Of a stretch of DNA of 53,469 bases, positions 32,726-40,807 are shown piece after piece; position 1 is the first letter of the stretch; each line of letters opens with the position of its first letter. The notes under the pieces were generated by a model. The model had not been told where the DNA came from, did not search any database, and saw only the letters and a program-made list of their open reading frames with translations. Position numbers and translations under genes: made by a program. The stretch comes from Candidatus Fermentithermobacillaceae bacterium UBA3907 (lineage in GTDB: Bacteria; Bacillota; Sulfobacillia; Fermentithermobacillales; Fermentithermobacillaceae): positions 653-54,121 of the forward strand of contig DGFF01000068.1 of the NCBI GenBank assembly GCA_002391545.1, in the 5' to 3' direction.

Positions 32726-33733
32726 ATGGAAGGAGGATTAAAGAGCAGGCTAACAACGTTGTTACCTGCCATAAAAATGGATTATGACGTTCTTAAACAG
32801 TTTCTAAAAGAGCCTGTGATTCCTATGGCGTGCAAGTTTGGCGATTATTTGCCAGTTCTACTAGATGTACGCCAAGTTTCACAAATTGTAGTGCCTGCTG
32901 AACTCCCCGATGCCGCTGTTTTGGGCGCTACTATTGATAACAGATTTCGAAGCACGATAGACGGCACAGGAACTTCTCAGGAGTCTTTAGTACAGCAGCT
33001 CAAGCGAAAAGCCAGTAGGTTAGGGCGAAAAGACAAGGCCAAAGAAACCCGAATGAAAAGTGACCTTTTAAGGGAACTATACACTGAAGTAGTTGAAAAC
33101 TCAGTTTCATACAAAGTGTATATGGAATGGATAGAAAAGTTAGGGTTGGAGAAGAAAATACTAGAGTCCAGACCTACTATACGGGAAGTATACATCTTCA
33201 AAGATATTTCCCTTGCTGTAGAACTTGAGGAACTACAGGATATGCGTAAGGATATACGGTGGGATTTTTTGCGAGCCCACGATAGATCTGTTCCACCAAC
33301 ATTTTGGGCGTTTCCAGAAGAACTGAGTCCTGCCTTTTTGAGAAAACTTGGCGATTTGTTGGGATACCCTGCTTGTTGCATAGACAGATATATTTTCGAT
33401 AGGTCCTCAGGGATTTTGAGCCCAGAAGTAAGGGCTGCTAACCAGATTATACATGCGGAAAGCCCTGAGGAAGTAGATAAATTCGCTTACTTTACCAAGG
33501 ACTTTTTCCCGTGTCAACCTGATTGCGAAAGGGCCGCAGAAATAGGTAGGAATATGTATGAGAGAGTCAAAAGACTGGACGCTGATTTAGGAGAACTTTA
33601 TCTTGAATATTTGTCGGACAATGTGAATTTGATTAGGCAGTATCCTGAGATTATAGAGGAAAAGGCCAGGCGTCTAGAGCGTGAACGTGAGGGATTTCAG
33701 AGACAGGGAGATGACGTGGAGGATGAAAGATGA
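32726..33733 (+). CDS. Unknown protein with CC...CxxxC motif, possibly DUF483-like
   Basis: A 335-residue soluble protein I cannot name with certainty. The N-terminal part (FGDYLPVLLDVRQVSQIVV) is alpha/beta, the middle is charged and helical, and the C-terminal half contains LGDLLGYPACCIDRYIFD and, about 50 residues on, FFPCQPDCERAAEIG. The paired CC and CxxxC look like a metal or Fe-S site and recall DUF483-type proteins, known mostly from archaea. The tail is a charged helix. The ATG at 32726 contains the AAGGAGG in its own first codons, so the start is unsure; ATG 32777 is an alternative. It overlaps the uracil-DNA glycosylase gene. Confidence 0.6.
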   Translation: MEGGLKSRLTTLLPAIKMDYDVLKQFLKEPVIPMACKFGDYLPVLLDVRQVSQIVVPAELPDAAVLGATIDNRFRSTIDGTGTSQESLVQQLKRKASRLGRKDKAKETRMKSDLLRELYTEVVENSVSYKVYMEWIEKLGLEKKILESRPTIREVYIFKDISLAVELEELQDMRKDIRWDFLRAHDRSVPPTFWAFPEELSPAFLRKLGDLLGYPACCIDRYIFDRSSGILSPEVRAANQIIHAESPEEVDKFAYFTKDFFPCQPDCERAAEIGRNMYERVKRLDADLGELYLEYLSDNVNLIRQYPEIIEEKARRLEREREGFQRQGDDVEDER

Positions 33734-34400
33734 CTTAGTTCAGAATTCCCTTTTCGAATACCCTGGCCAAGGCGGAAAAACTCTCAGGGAGAAAAAAGGC
33801 GAACCTATCGAGGCGGGCTATGCCGACAAGTTTGCCGGCATCGATAGCCTTGATGCTTTGAGGGAAATTGTTATCCAATGCAAGGAATGTGAACTTAGGC
33901 AGTCAGCCAAAGGGGTGGTCTTCGGCGAGGGGAATAGTAAAGCACGCATAATGCTGATAGGAGAGGCACCTGGGAAAACCGAAGACGACACAGGCAAACC
34001 TTTTGTAGGACGAGCCGGACACCTTTTAGATATTATGCTAGAGGCTAACGGTTTTTCCCGGGAGGAAGTCTTCATAACCAACATAGTCAAATGCCGCCCA
34101 CCTGGGAACAGAATGCCCAGTAGCGAAGAGGTTCAGGCGTGTCTTCCAAATCTCAAAGCTCAGATTCGGGCGATAAAGCCTGATATAATTGTGCTTCTAG
34201 GTGCGCTTTCTTGCCAGACTCTAATAGATCCTAGCCTTAGGGTTACAAAGGATAGGGGCAAGTGGTTTGAAAAGGATGGCATACAGTACTTAGTTACGTT
34301 CCACCCTGCTGCTGTGCTACGGGATGAACAAGGGAAGAAACATCTCATGCTGGAAGACATGAACAGCCTGAGAAAGAAATATGAAGAACTGGTCAGATAG
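33711..34400 (+). CDS. Uracil-DNA glycosylase, family 4
   Basis: Removes uracil from DNA at the start of base-excision repair. The family 4 pattern is complete: the Fe-S cysteines in CKECELRQ, VKCRPPGNRMP and ACLPNL; active-site motif IGEAPGKTEDDTGKPFVGRAG; and the C-terminal LVTFHPAAVLR. Such Fe-S glycosylases are common in thermophiles and anaerobes. An N-terminal addition of about 50 residues precedes the first Cys. Starts at GTG 33681, ATG 33711 and ATG 33723 are all possible and none has well-spaced ribosome sequence, so this coordinate is a compromise. Overlaps the upstream gene by 23 bases. Confidence 0.93.
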   Translation: MTWRMKDDLVQNSLFEYPGQGGKTLREKKGEPIEAGYADKFAGIDSLDALREIVIQCKECELRQSAKGVVFGEGNSKARIMLIGEAPGKTEDDTGKPFVGRAGHLLDIMLEANGFSREEVFITNIVKCRPPGNRMPSSEEVQACLPNLKAQIRAIKPDIIVLLGALSCQTLIDPSLRVTKDRGKWFEKDGIQYLVTFHPAAVLRDEQGKKHLMLEDMNSLRKKYEELVR

Positions 34401-34430
34401 TTGTGAATGGTGATGCTTTTGGAGGGTAGA

Positions 34431-34946
34431 TTGCTTACTTTACAAACGCGATCTTCTCATGAAACTGCAGAATTGGGAAGAGTCATAGGGGAGCGCCTCA
34501 AAGGTGGCGAGATAGTCTTATTGGAGGGCCCTTTAGGTGCAGGTAAAACCACAATGGTTCAAGGGATCGCTCGAGGACTGGGCGTTGAGAAACCTGTGAG
34601 CAGTCCTAGTTTCGTCCTGGAGAAGATATACGAGGGAAGAAGCCCACTCCATCATTTCGACTTCTATCGCTTGGATTTGGAAGATATTGAAGAGTCTGGT
34701 TTTCTTTATGATTTGGATCCTGAGGCTGTCATAGTGATAGAATGGGCTGATCGACTTGGTGGCATGTTATCTGACTGGACGCTTAGGATCAGTATAGATT
34801 TTGTTAGTCCATCTGTTCATAGGGGTTGTTTTGAAAGGGCAGAATTACGAAACGTGAAGATCAGGGTGAAAGACGAAGGTATGGCCAATGGGATCGAGCA
34901 GTTCATTCAAAGAGGAAAAGCAGATGGTGGAAAAACTGGCAAATAG
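34431..34946 (+). CDS. tsaE: tRNA t6A biosynthesis ATPase TsaE
   Basis: TsaE is the ATPase that works with TsaB and TsaD to make N6-threonylcarbamoyl-adenosine at position 37 of ANN-decoding tRNAs. Walker A is GPLGAGKTTMVQGIARGLG; SSPSFVLEKIYEG, HFDFYRLDLEDIEESG and VIVIEWADRLG are family motifs. The longest frame begins at 34407, but GGAGGG at 34421-34426 indicates the TTG at 34431 (171 residues, typical size). The end overlaps tsaB by 23 bases. Confidence 0.94.
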   Translation: MLTLQTRSSHETAELGRVIGERLKGGEIVLLEGPLGAGKTTMVQGIARGLGVEKPVSSPSFVLEKIYEGRSPLHHFDFYRLDLEDIEESGFLYDLDPEAVIVIEWADRLGGMLSDWTLRISIDFVSPSVHRGCFERAELRNVKIRVKDEGMANGIEQFIQRGKADGGKTGK

Positions 34947-35694
34947 AATATTGGCAGTAGAAACTAGTACAGATTTCCTGGGTGTATCTATAGTTGACGC
35001 CGGAGGAGTACGTTTCGAGATAACTACGTCTCAGCCTAGGATTCACTCGGCCCTACTCTTGCCGCTGTGCGTTTATGCTCTTGAGATGGTAGACGTAGAA
35101 TTGAACGATATAGACTGTTTCGCAGTGTCAACGGGTCCTGGTTCGTTTACAGGCCTTAGGATAGGATGCGCAGCGGTTCAGGGGCTGGCGCTAGCCCGCA
35201 ATAAACCTGTGGTTAAGGTGCCTACTTTCGAAGTATACTTAAGGCAGTGTAGAGGGTACGATAACTTGGCGGTTGTACAGGGTAGAGCCAAGGGTCAAAC
35301 AGTATGCGCTTTTTACAGGCGCGCATTGTTGCCCTACCAAAATGGAGAGGGATTTTGGAACGAATATGGATTTGAGCAAGTTGTGACTATTGGTCCTAGG
35401 TCTTACGAAGAGTTTTGCCAAGATCTGATGAAATCGGCAAAAGAGCGCATTTGGGTTACAGGAGACGCGGCTTATGAGTTTGCTGAGTTCGCTTCAACGT
35501 GTTTGCCATGCGAAGTGCGTTTGGTCGATGAGTATTTGTTGTTACCGCGTCCAGGCATAGTAGGTTTGATCGGTAGGCAAATGTTTGCACATGGGCAGGC
35601 TGTCCATCCTTCTCTGGTTGTCCCAGAATATTACAGAAAATCTTACGCTGAGGTCATTTTTTCACAACGTCAAGACGAAGGTGAAATGCCATGA
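34924..35694 (+). CDS. tsaB: tRNA t6A biosynthesis protein TsaB
   Basis: TsaB is the inactive ASKHA partner that dimerises with TsaD in t6A synthesis. Markers are ILAVETSTDFLGVSIVDAGG, PLCVYALEM, and FAVSTGPGSFTGLRIGCAAV. The frame extends up to 34888, but AGAGGA seven bases before ATG 34924 marks the start, giving 256 residues. It is coupled to rimI through an ATGA overlap. Confidence 0.94.
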   Translation: MVEKLANRILAVETSTDFLGVSIVDAGGVRFEITTSQPRIHSALLLPLCVYALEMVDVELNDIDCFAVSTGPGSFTGLRIGCAAVQGLALARNKPVVKVPTFEVYLRQCRGYDNLAVVQGRAKGQTVCAFYRRALLPYQNGEGFWNEYGFEQVVTIGPRSYEEFCQDLMKSAKERIWVTGDAAYEFAEFASTCLPCEVRLVDEYLLLPRPGIVGLIGRQMFAHGQAVHPSLVVPEYYRKSYAEVIFSQRQDEGEMP

Positions 35695-36191
35695 AGAATA
35701 TTATGCAGGTTACAATAAGTGAGATGACTCTGGATGATCTAGATGAAGTTCTGGCAATTGAAAATCAATCTTATCCGACCCCCTGGTCTAGGCGGGCTTT
35801 TGAATCGGAACTTAAACACAATCTATATGCGCATTATTTCGTAGCTAGACATGAGGAAGAGATTGTAGGTTATTTTGGCATGTGGGTTATATTAGACGAA
35901 GCCCATATCACCAACATTTGTGTGAACCCTAAGTATAGGCGTCAGGGCATAGGAGAGCAGATGCTCAGGTTCGCTTTTGACAAGGCCAAAGAACTTGGTG
36001 CCTCGCAAATGACTTTAGAGGTAAGAGTCTCTAATCATGCAGCCCAGAACCTTTACCGGAAGCTGGGTTTTGAGGAGAGAGGGATTCGAAAGGGGTATTA
36101 CACGGACAATAATGAAGACGCTCTCATTATGACCAAAGATGACTTAGGCCCGGGAAGACCCCAGTCAGAACAGGTTAAATGGATGCTATAG
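35691..36191 (+). CDS. rimI: Ribosomal-protein-alanine N-acetyltransferase (RimI-like)
   Basis: A GNAT acetyltransferase of 166 residues; RimI acetylates the N-terminus of ribosomal protein S18 and sometimes others. The acetyl-CoA loop is CVNPKYRRQGIGEQML; EVLAIENQSYPTPWSRRAFE at the front and LEVRVSNHAAQNLYRKLGFE at the back are typical RimI segments. ATG at 35691 overlaps the tsaB stop (ATGA). The last 17 bases run into the 3' end of pyrF on the opposite strand, so the two transcripts overlap tail to tail. Confidence 0.93.
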   Translation: MKNIMQVTISEMTLDDLDEVLAIENQSYPTPWSRRAFESELKHNLYAHYFVARHEEEIVGYFGMWVILDEAHITNICVNPKYRRQGIGEQMLRFAFDKAKELGASQMTLEVRVSNHAAQNLYRKLGFEERGIRKGYYTDNNEDALIMTKDDLGPGRPQSEQVKWML

Positions 36192-37098
36192 CACAGTTTA
36201 CATCATCTCTTGTTTTTCGAGCGGCGTCTGCAATTGCTTGGTATATTTCTTCGGGAGCAGGGCGAAGATCGTCTAATTGTTCATAGGCAAAAATGATCTG
36301 CCTGGACGAAGACACAAGGGCGCCTCTGCCATCTTTCAGAAAAGCTGGTTTTACGTCTTCTGCAGTTCCCCCCTGGGCACCATAACCCGGCAGCAGGAAA
36401 ATTGTTCTAGGCATGAGCTGTCTTAGACGAGTTAGGTTTTCAGGATAAGTAGCCCCAACTACTGCACCTACATTGGAAAAATTGCAATTACCCAGGTTCA
36501 AATTGCCAATCGCTGCCACTGAAGCGGCGACTTTTTCAAACACAGTTTGAACTGACGTACAGTCTTCCTCTGTCACCTTGAGATCTTGAAAGGCCGAAGA
36601 ACCGGGATTAGATGTCTTGACTAGCACAAAGAGCCCGCAATCATTTTCATTTGCCATTTCAACAAAAGGCTCGAGGGTGTCAGGTCCTAGAAAAGGATTA
36701 ATAGTTAACGCGTCTACAAAAAAATCTGATTTAGGGTGAAGGTAGGCGGCAGCATATGCCCGACCTGTGTTCCCAATATCGCCTCGTTTGGCATCTAGGA
36801 TTACAGGAATGCCTAAATTACGTGCGTATTTTATAATTCTAGAAAGAACTGTCAATCCTGTGATCCCCATGCTTTCAAAGAAGGCAGCCTGGGGTTTTAC
36901 GGCGCAGGCGTATTGTTTTGCTACATCAATTACCATGACGCAAAAAGTTTCTAATAGATGTTCCTTGGATTTTCCTGAGAAAGATTGTTGCAGCTTCGAA
37001 CCGGGGGCAAATATGCGCATAGGATCCGGGTCTATTCCAATTACAATACGAGAGTCTGTCTTATCGATGGCATGTTGGAGCCTGTCGGCAAAATGCAT
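36175..37098 (-). CDS. pyrF: Orotidine 5'-phosphate decarboxylase, type 2
   Basis: Last step of de novo UMP synthesis, OMP to UMP. This is the longer subfamily (about 307 residues) with the signature VILDAKRGDIGNTGRAYA, which holds the catalytic Asp-Lys-Asp. SRIVIGIDPDPMR, AVKPQAAFFESMG, NPFLGPDTLEPF and LVKTSNPGS also fit. The longest frame starts at 37509 through non-coding sequence; AAGGTGGGA before ATG 37098 gives the true start. No other pyrimidine gene is near: it is a single gene inserted, inverted, between rimI and tsaD. Confidence 0.94.
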   Translation of the reverse strand: MHFADRLQHAIDKTDSRIVIGIDPDPMRIFAPGSKLQQSFSGKSKEHLLETFCVMVIDVAKQYACAVKPQAAFFESMGITGLTVLSRIIKYARNLGIPVILDAKRGDIGNTGRAYAAAYLHPKSDFFVDALTINPFLGPDTLEPFVEMANENDCGLFVLVKTSNPGSSAFQDLKVTEEDCTSVQTVFEKVAASVAAIGNLNLGNCNFSNVGAVVGATYPENLTRLRQLMPRTIFLLPGYGAQGGTAEDVKPAFLKDGRGALVSSSRQIIFAYEQLDDLRPAPEEIYQAIADAARKTRDDVNCAIASI

Positions 37099-37235
37099 AG
37101 CAATTTCCCACCTTTGAAAAGGTATTGCCCACGAAGAACTGGCAAGAACAAGACTACCAGCACTAGTAGATTGATGCAAGACGGCCAAGTAATTTTGGAG
37201 TTGACGCAATTTCTGAGAAAGTCTTTTGGGAACCG

Positions 37236-37241
37236 TATAAT
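37236..37241 (+). promoter_or_regulatory. -10 box candidate for tsaD
   Basis: A perfect TATAAT lies 29 bases before the tsaD start, in the 171-base gap between the divergent pyrF and tsaD. The only consensus-like -35 (TTGACG, 37201) is too far away at 29 bases, so the promoter would be imperfect. Nothing else was recognised in the gap. Confidence 0.4.
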
Positions 37242-37269
37242 TGTTGTAGACTGATAAGAGGTGATATAA

Positions 37270-38298
37270 ATGCTCATGTTGGGAATTGATACATCTTGCG
37301 ATGACACTTCGTGTGCAGTGGTAGAGGATGGGCAAAAGATATTGTCTAATGTAGTTTCTTCCCAGACGGATCTCCATTCTAAATATGGAGGCGTTGTTCC
37401 TGAGATAGCTTCTAGACGTCACGTCGAGATTATAGTTCCTGTTACTGAAGAGGCCCTGCTCCAAGCAGGTGTGACTCTTTCTGATATTGATGGGGTCTCT
37501 GTAACCCATGGTCCCGGATTAATAGGGGCCTTACTGGTTGGAACATCTTTTGCTAAATCCTTGGCCTATGGATTAGGAGTACCATTAATTCCTGTGCATC
37601 ATCTTGCTGGTCATATATATGCCAATTTTTTGGGTAAGGATGTTCCTAAGTTTCCCGTTCTTAACCTTGTGGTTTCAGGTGGACATTCTGAACTTATACT
37701 AATGAAATCTCACGGTCATTTCCGTATTGTATGCCAAACTTTGGATGATGCAGCAGGAGAAGTGTTTGATAAAGTAGCTCGGGAAATGGGGCTGCCTTTT
37801 CCTGGAGGTCCTTATCTAGACGAACTTGCTGAATTTGGTGACCCTGGGAGCATTTTCTTTCCCCTCCCCAAGATTGAAGGCTTTGAATACGCGTACAGTT
37901 TTTCAGGCATCAAGACCCGTGCTATTTTGGAGTTTCAAGCTAAAGGTGAGAGCGAAGAGTTTAAGGCGGATTTGGCTGCAAGTTTCAGAAAAGCAGTTGT
38001 GGACCAGTTATTACATCCTGTAAAAGAAGTGATTGACAAGACAGAGGCCAAATCGTTTGCCATTTCGGGGGGAGTTGCAGCCAACATGCTGCTTAGAAGA
38101 GAAGCGGAAGCACTATGCAAAGAACTAGGCGTTCCTCTTTATGTTCCGCCACCTGAACTTTGCACTGATAACGGGGCAATGATCGCTGCAGCGGGGTTTT
38201 TCAAATACCAGTGCGTAGGAAGGGATATGAATGAGTGGTTATATTTGAGCCCGTCTGCAGGTCTTGAACTCGAATCTTGGGGAGATGGGTATTCATGA
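37270..38298 (+). CDS. tsaD: tRNA N6-adenosine threonylcarbamoyltransferase TsaD
   Basis: The catalytic subunit of t6A37 synthesis. Of the metal ligands, His111 and His115 are visible in HHLAGHIYANF, and ELCTDNGAMIAAAG carries the Asp. LGIDTSCDDTSCAVVEDG, THGPGLIGALLVG, NLVVSGGHSELILM and ISGGVAANMLLR are all classic. 342 residues, normal. ATG after AGAGGTGAT. It overlaps the radical SAM gene by four bases (ATGA) and is split from tsaE-tsaB-rimI by the inverted pyrF. Confidence 0.97.
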   Translation: MLMLGIDTSCDDTSCAVVEDGQKILSNVVSSQTDLHSKYGGVVPEIASRRHVEIIVPVTEEALLQAGVTLSDIDGVSVTHGPGLIGALLVGTSFAKSLAYGLGVPLIPVHHLAGHIYANFLGKDVPKFPVLNLVVSGGHSELILMKSHGHFRIVCQTLDDAAGEVFDKVAREMGLPFPGGPYLDELAEFGDPGSIFFPLPKIEGFEYAYSFSGIKTRAILEFQAKGESEEFKADLAASFRKAVVDQLLHPVKEVIDKTEAKSFAISGGVAANMLLRREAEALCKELGVPLYVPPPELCTDNGAMIAAAGFFKYQCVGRDMNEWLYLSPSAGLELESWGDGYS

Positions 38299-39641
38299 GC
38301 GTACTTGAGCCTACACCTCCTCCTTCAATCGAGGTCCTTTTGTACCATGCGGAAAATGAGGGGATATTGCCTATAACTTCAGTGTGCAACATGGGCTGTA
38401 TTTTTTGCTCCAATAAGTACAATCCTGAAGGTTGCGAAGTCTTTAACATCGAACCGCGACCGCTCAAACATATAGAAGAGACCATCCTTTGGCTCGGAAG
38501 CACTAGAAGCCCGGTAATCATTGGGGAGTCTGTAACACGGATTAACGAAGGGGAACCTTTGACCCATCCTGATTTTCTTGAAATCCTGAAGCTAGTGCGT
38601 GGAACCTACCCTGAACGGAGTATTCGAGTGACTACCAATGCTTCTTTGTTTACTGAGACATTGATTGACGAAGTTAGAGAGATGGGAAATGTGGAGTTTC
38701 TAATTTCGTTAAACACGGTAGGCTACAGAAAAGAACTGATGGGCGATATGAATCCAGAAAGAACTTTGAATAATGTTCGCACCTTAGGCCAGAGCAATAT
38801 TACGTTTGAAGGAAGCATAGTTGCTTTGCCCTTTATAACAGGGTGGAATGATGTTGAGGACACGGCTAAATTCTTGAAAGACTGCGGCGCAACGTGTATA
38901 CGGCTGCTTGCTCCAGGATTTTCAAAATTGCATCCTCTAAGTTCCAAGGTACCTATAGATTTACGTGATGAACTCTTAGATTTTGGTTTGCGTTTGAGAA
39001 AAGAACTGAAGATCCCTGTTCTTGTTGAACCGCCCTATCTGAAAGATTTGACGCCTGTGGTGGTAGATGTATTACCCCGTTCTCCGGCAAAAAGGGCAGG
39101 TATAAGGCCTGGCGATGTAATCGCTTACGAGCGGGGTAGAGAAATATTTTCTAGTTCCCACGCGTTCAAAATCATGAGAGATTTGGAGAACCCGAGAATC
39201 ACTTATGAAAGGGACGGGGTTTTTTACGATACTGTCATTTATAAAGAACAGTTCACATCTCCGGGGGTTATCATGTACGACGATCTCGACCCTGAAGACT
39301 GGTTCGACTGGGAGAGGAAGTCTGGGGTAAGGCGGAGAAAGATGCTCATCCTCACCTCGGTTTTTGCCAAACCTCTTATCGAAAGCGCCTTAGAAAAGCG
39401 GGGTTTGACTGCAGAGGTTAAAGCAGTGCGTTCCCTTTTCTTTGGCGGAAACATTGAGGCTGCTGGATTGCTCACAGTTAGAGATTTTTTGGGTAGTTTT
39501 GAAGAAGTTGTTTCGTCAGGGTTTGAACCAGGTGTTGTGACTTTGCCGAAGCGGGCGTTTGACCCGTGGGGCAGAGACCTTGAGGGCGTCAGATACAAGG
39601 ATTTCGAGGTTTTAACCGGGTGCAGGGTAGTTCTTGGCTGA
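38295..39641 (+). CDS. Radical SAM protein with PDZ and DUF512 domains
   Basis: A 448-residue protein of unknown reaction, common in Firmicutes next to der/engA. The radical SAM [4Fe-4S] motif is Cys31-x3-Cys35-x2-Cys38 (CNMGCIFC). A PDZ-like segment follows near residues 255-315 (VLPRSPAKRAGIRPGDVI), then DUF512 (KMLILTSVFAKPLIESAL, FFGGNIEAAGLLTV, FEVLTGCRVVLG). The PDZ lies after the radical SAM domain, an unusual order since PDZ normally leads the family. ATG 38295 overlaps the tsaD stop; an earlier TTG at 38277 is less likely. der is not downstream; M42 peptidases are. Confidence 0.85.
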   Translation: MSVLEPTPPPSIEVLLYHAENEGILPITSVCNMGCIFCSNKYNPEGCEVFNIEPRPLKHIEETILWLGSTRSPVIIGESVTRINEGEPLTHPDFLEILKLVRGTYPERSIRVTTNASLFTETLIDEVREMGNVEFLISLNTVGYRKELMGDMNPERTLNNVRTLGQSNITFEGSIVALPFITGWNDVEDTAKFLKDCGATCIRLLAPGFSKLHPLSSKVPIDLRDELLDFGLRLRKELKIPVLVEPPYLKDLTPVVVDVLPRSPAKRAGIRPGDVIAYERGREIFSSSHAFKIMRDLENPRITYERDGVFYDTVIYKEQFTSPGVIMYDDLDPEDWFDWERKSGVRRRKMLILTSVFAKPLIESALEKRGLTAEVKAVRSLFFGGNIEAAGLLTVRDFLGSFEEVVSSGFEPGVVTLPKRAFDPWGRDLEGVRYKDFEVLTGCRVVLG

Positions 39642-39742
39642 CGAAAAGGAGGAATGAATTTGGATATTGGAGAAGGAATGTGAGGTAGGGAGGTGCCACT
39701 GAGTTTAAGAAGATAAAGTGTCTTTGGGAGGTTGAGAGGAAA

Positions 39743-40807
39743 GTGGACATTAAGCAATTCTTAAAAGACGCATCCATGGCCCATGGGGTTAGTGGCTTTG
39801 AATTTGCAGACATTGCTAAGATTGTTCAAGAACGAATGTCAGGATTAGTTGATGAAATTCGCACAGATGCCCTTGGGAACATTATAGGAGTGCGTTATGG
39901 GGATACAACGGACCCCTTAAGGCCCAAGGTGATGCTCGCAGGGCACATGGACGAAATTGGGCTTATGGTCACGAAAATTGAAGAAGGCGGTTTTCTGCGA
40001 TTTACCCAAGTAGGTGGAGTGGATCCCCGAATATTGCCGGGCCATGAAGTTATTGTGTACGGGAAAAAACCTCTTACAGGGATAATAGGGGTAAAACCTC
40101 CACACTTAACTTCAAGGGAAGAAGCTGCACGTGCCCATAAAATGAGCGACTTATTTATTGATGTTGGCATGCCTGAAGAGATGGTAAGAGATCTGGTGAG
40201 GGTAGGGGATGTTGTTACCTTCAAGCGCCAGGTGAGCGAGCTTACCTCAGACGTGCTGGCCGGCAAGTCTTTTGATGACCGCGCAGGTGTGGCTGTGATG
40301 CTAGTATGCTTAGAGGAATTAAAGCGGTACAAAGTAGCAGCGGACGTTTACGCAGTTGCTACTACTCAGGAGGAAGTGGGGCTAAGAGGGGCTATGGTAT
40401 CTACGTATGGCATTATACCTGATATAGGTATAGCTATTGACGTTTGCCACGCAGAGACTCCTGGAGTTCCAGATTGGAAGACTTCATCTATGGGAAAGGG
40501 TCCTGCCCTTACCCAGGGTGCTAACATTCACCCTAAGGTGTACCAAGGATTAGAGAGGGCAGCTAAGGAACTGGGTATTCCAGTGCAGCCTGATGTAGCT
40601 CCTGCAGCAACTGGGACTGATGCGTGGGCCATGCAGGTTGCTCGGTGTGGGGTAGCTACAGGATTAGTTTCTATCCCAGAAAGGTATATGCATACTTCAG
40701 TTGAAACTTTAAGTATTTCAGATGTGGAGAAGGCGGGAAGACTTATCGCTAGATTTATATCGTCAGTAGACGCTTGTTTTGTGAAGGAGTTGAAAAAATG
40801 GACCTAA
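39743..40807 (+). CDS. M42 family metallo-aminopeptidase, copy 1
   Basis: A co-catalytic metal aminopeptidase of the TET/glutamyl aminopeptidase family, 354 residues. Ligands and base are present: His68 in LAGHMDEIGLMV, Asp178 in SFDDRAGVAVML, Glu210-Glu211 in ATTQEEVGLRGA, IAIDVCH for the next Asp, and a late His in RYMHTSVETL. These enzymes usually form 12-subunit tetrahedra that finish breakdown of peptides in the cytoplasm. GTG start with a GAGAGGAAA site. First of three tandem paralogs with non-identical sequences, which suggests different side-chain preferences. Confidence 0.93.
   Translation: MDIKQFLKDASMAHGVSGFEFADIAKIVQERMSGLVDEIRTDALGNIIGVRYGDTTDPLRPKVMLAGHMDEIGLMVTKIEEGGFLRFTQVGGVDPRILPGHEVIVYGKKPLTGIIGVKPPHLTSREEAARAHKMSDLFIDVGMPEEMVRDLVRVGDVVTFKRQVSELTSDVLAGKSFDDRAGVAVMLVCLEELKRYKVAADVYAVATTQEEVGLRGAMVSTYGIIPDIGIAIDVCHAETPGVPDWKTSSMGKGPALTQGANIHPKVYQGLERAAKELGIPVQPDVAPAATGTDAWAMQVARCGVATGLVSIPERYMHTSVETLSISDVEKAGRLIARFISSVDACFVKELKKWT

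Noticed and set aside
32469..32756. Minus-strand 95-codon frame that looks rather protein-like over 32580-32725
   Set aside because: It lies antisense to a real gene end and contains the perfect terminator hairpin with its T run; the start is a TTG without ribosome site.
37099..37509. N-terminal extension of pyrF by 137 codons
   Set aside because: It runs through the intergenic region and antisense to tsaD; a proper ribosome site and ATG at 37098 give the family length.
39642..39742. Tiny frames with good ribosome sites after the radical SAM gene, possible remnant of der
   Set aside because: Only 7-9 codons, with no recognisable GTPase residues; kept as chance purine-rich spacer.
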